Shown here one piece after another: positions 47,444-48,728 of a stretch of 48,728 nucleotides of DNA. Source of the stretch: Janthinobacterium sp. GW456P (GTDB lineage: Bacteria; Pseudomonadota; Gammaproteobacteria; Burkholderiales; Burkholderiaceae_D); assembly GCF_002127655.1 (NCBI RefSeq), contig NZ_NEHB01000025.1, positions 47,476 to 96,203 of the forward strand, read 5' to 3'. The stretch's first letter is position 1. The number at the start of each line of letters is the position of its first letter. The position numbers were made by a program, and so were the translations under genes. Under the pieces are notes generated by a model. It saw only the letters and a program-made list of their open reading frames with translations. It was not told where the DNA came from and did no database searches.

Positions 47444-48484
47444 TTAAGCTGCAGTGGATTTTTCGCTGACCTGGGCCGAGGCGAAGGTCGCCATCTCGCG
47501 CATGAAGTTGACAGCCGCGTGCAGCAGCGGCAAGGCCAGTGCCGAACCCGTGCCTTCGCCGAGGCGCAAATCGAGGTGCAACAGCGGACGTGCTCCGAGG
47601 CTGGCCAGCAGCTGGCGGTGGCCGTTTTCATCGGAGCAGTGCGAAAACACGCAGTAATCGAGGATGGCCGGCTGCAAACGCGCCGCCACAAGCAGCGCGC
47701 TGCTGACGATGAAGCCGTCGATCAGCAGAACCATGCGCCGTTCCGCCGCCTTCAGCATGGCACCGGCCATCATGGCGATTTCGAAGCCGCCGAAAGTGGC
47801 CAGCACGCTGAGCGGCTCATCGACTGCCGTGTGATGGGCGACGGCCACTTCGATCACTTGCTGTTTATGTAGTACGCCTTCCTTCGACAGGCCCGTGCCG
47901 GCGCCCACGCAGTCGGCGACCGGCGTGCCTGTCAGCTTGTGCATCAGCGCGGCGGCGGCCGTGGTGTTGCCGATGCCCATTTCGCCGAAGCCCAGCACAT
48001 TGCCATCTAGGGTGGCGACCAGATCCATTCCCGCCTGCATGGCGGCCAGGCATTGCGCTGCGCTCATGGCGGGTTCTGTGGCGAAGTTGCGCGTGCCGGG
48101 ACCCTGCTTGCGGTCTAGCAAGCCGTCGCGCGGACCGAAATCATGGTTCACGCCAGCGTCTACTATATAGAGGGCGCAATCGTTCTGGCGGGCGAAGACA
48201 TTGATGGCGGCGCCGTTGCCCAGGAAATTCTCCACCATTTGCCAGGTGACGCTTTGCGGATAGGCGGAAATGCCTTCCGCGACGACGCCATGGTCGGCCG
48301 CGAACACGATGATGGCGGGCTGCCGCAAGGCCAGTTGCGTGCTTTGCTGGATCAGGCCGATCTGGCGTGCCAGGGTTTCCAGCATGCCGAGACTGCCGAG
48401 CGGTTTCGTTTTGCTATTGATGGCGTGTTCGAGGGCGCTGGACAGGGCGGGATCGGCGGTGTGGAGGATGTGTGGGATGGGCAT
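47444..48484 (-). CDS. cobT: Nicotinate-nucleotide:dimethylbenzimidazole phosphoribosyltransferase
   Basis: CobT activates the lower ligand base by moving phosphoribose from nicotinate mononucleotide to dimethylbenzimidazole, giving alpha-ribazole phosphate. The 346-residue protein has SKTKPLGSLGMLE near the N-terminus, FAADHGVVAEGISAYPQ, EMGIGNTTAAAAL, and the C-terminal catalytic glutamate region LRLGEGTGSALALPLL. It is the first gene of the three-gene upstream block. No bluB gene to make dimethylbenzimidazole is in the window. Confidence 0.96.
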   Translation of the reverse strand: MPIPHILHTADPALSSALEHAINSKTKPLGSLGMLETLARQIGLIQQSTQLALRQPAIIVFAADHGVVAEGISAYPQSVTWQMVENFLGNGAAINVFARQNDCALYIVDAGVNHDFGPRDGLLDRKQGPGTRNFATEPAMSAAQCLAAMQAGMDLVATLDGNVLGFGEMGIGNTTAAAALMHKLTGTPVADCVGAGTGLSKEGVLHKQQVIEVAVAHHTAVDEPLSVLATFGGFEIAMMAGAMLKAAERRMVLLIDGFIVSSALLVAARLQPAILDYCVFSHCSDENGHRQLLASLGARPLLHLDLRLGEGTGSALALPLLHAAVNFMREMATFASAQVSEKSTAA

Positions 48485-48527
48485 GGGAATCTATGTGGAT
48501 GAGGCAGGATGTGGTCGGCGCTACGAT

Positions 48528-48556
48528 ATCACACAGCAATAAGTGCCCGGCCGCAA
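48528..48556 (-). promoter_or_regulatory. Promoter candidate for cobT-cobS-cobC
   Basis: On the - strand TTGCGG (48551-48556) and TGTGAT (48528-48533) are separated by 17 bases, 44 bases before the cobT ATG. The -10 is only four of six to consensus. No riboswitch elements are seen here. Confidence 0.35.
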
Positions 48557-48564
48557 AATAGCGC

Positions 48565-48593
48565 TTGCGGGCCGCGCGGGGCAGGGCTATAAT
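48565..48593 (+). promoter_or_regulatory. First of two tandem sigma70 promoters at the window end
   Basis: TTGCGG (48565-48570) and a perfect TATAAT (48588-48593) are 17 bases apart on the + strand, with no gene start within the rest of the window. Transcription would begin near 48600 and run off the window. Confidence 0.65.
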
Positions 48594-48648
48594 TCGCCCC
48601 CTCGCTGAACGGCGCATGCAAATGCAGCGTGAAGCGAGAAAAAGAAGG

Positions 48649-48677
48649 TTGACGAATTAGCCGAAACGCTTCATACT
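48649..48677 (+). promoter_or_regulatory. Second tandem promoter, rRNA-operon type, with leader
   Basis: TTGACG (48649-48654) and CATACT (48672-48677) are separated by exactly 17 bases, behind an A-rich stretch (GAAGCGAGAAAAAGAAGG) that could act as an UP element. The sequence after it (48678-48728, with AGCTGACAAACACAACGC) resembles 16S leader regions that I recall from Oxalobacteraceae. The rRNA itself, if present, begins beyond the window. Confidence 0.6.
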
Positions 48678-48728
48678 CTTCCTTCTTCGCAGCTGACAAA
48701 CACAACGCTTTGTCAATAGCGCGAAAGT

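Noticed and set aside
47440..47691. N-terminal extension of cobS into cobT
   Set aside because: The extra 84 residues are a shadow of the cobT end; ATG 47439 lies four bases after the cobT stop.

Overview
The window is a chromosomal segment of a GC-rich beta-proteobacterium, most likely Oxalobacteraceae (Janthinobacterium / Massilia / Duganella type). The basis is the order of the division and cell wall (dcw) genes, the order secA-argJ-AAA ATPase-mutT-yacG-zapD-coaE-pilD-pilC typical of Burkholderiales, the meso-DAP type MurE, and overall codon use. Assignments come from reading motifs and gene order; no database search was run.

Region 1 (1-14661, + strand) is the 3' part of the dcw cluster: ftsI (5' end missing), murE, murF, mraY, murD, ftsW, murG, murC, ddl, ftsQ, ftsA, ftsZ. 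From ftsI to ftsQ most genes overlap or are separated by a few bases, so they are probably one translationally coupled transcript. It makes lipid II and the early divisome. A strong hairpin with a T tract closes it after ftsZ.

Region 2 (14662-20083) holds a Prx5-type peroxiredoxin, a palindromic repeat cluster, a divergent pair (SAM methyltransferase and MmyB-type HTH regulator) with a palindrome between them, an EamA transporter, lpxC and, on the opposite strand, a DciA-like DUF721 gene.

Region 3 (20084-31654): secA with its own terminator; a DUF900 lipoprotein hydrolase on the - strand; argJ, DUF815 ATPase and mutT overlapping as one + strand operon; a FitAB/VapBC-like toxin-antitoxin pair; then, on the - strand, pilC-pilD-coaE-zapD-yacG. 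pilB is not next to pilC.

Region 4 (31728-35633) is accessory: a DHA2 drug-efflux-type MFS transporter, a divergent LuxR-type regulator with a good sigma70 promoter, a 22-bp near-palindrome and a lipoprotein of unknown function.

Region 5 (35634-48484, all - strand) is a cobalamin block in transcription order cobT-cobS-cobC, then a cobalamin riboswitch, then btuB-btuC-btuD-btuR-cobU-cbiB-cobD-btuF-(second btuF-like gene)-cobQ. It couples uptake across outer and inner membranes with adenosylation, aminopropanol attachment and nucleotide-loop assembly. No corrin-ring genes are in the window. The last 180 bases carry two tandem sigma70 promoters on the + strand; the second looks like an rRNA operon promoter and leader, although no rRNA sequence is inside the window.

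I see no transposase, integrase, CRISPR array, tRNA or complete rRNA gene. The least explained elements are the signal-peptide-less BtuF paralogue, the 22-bp palindrome between the LuxR gene and the lipoprotein gene, the perfect 14-bp hairpin between btuB and btuC, the PIN toxin with Gln at a catalytic acidic position, and the possibly leaderless lpxC mRNA.
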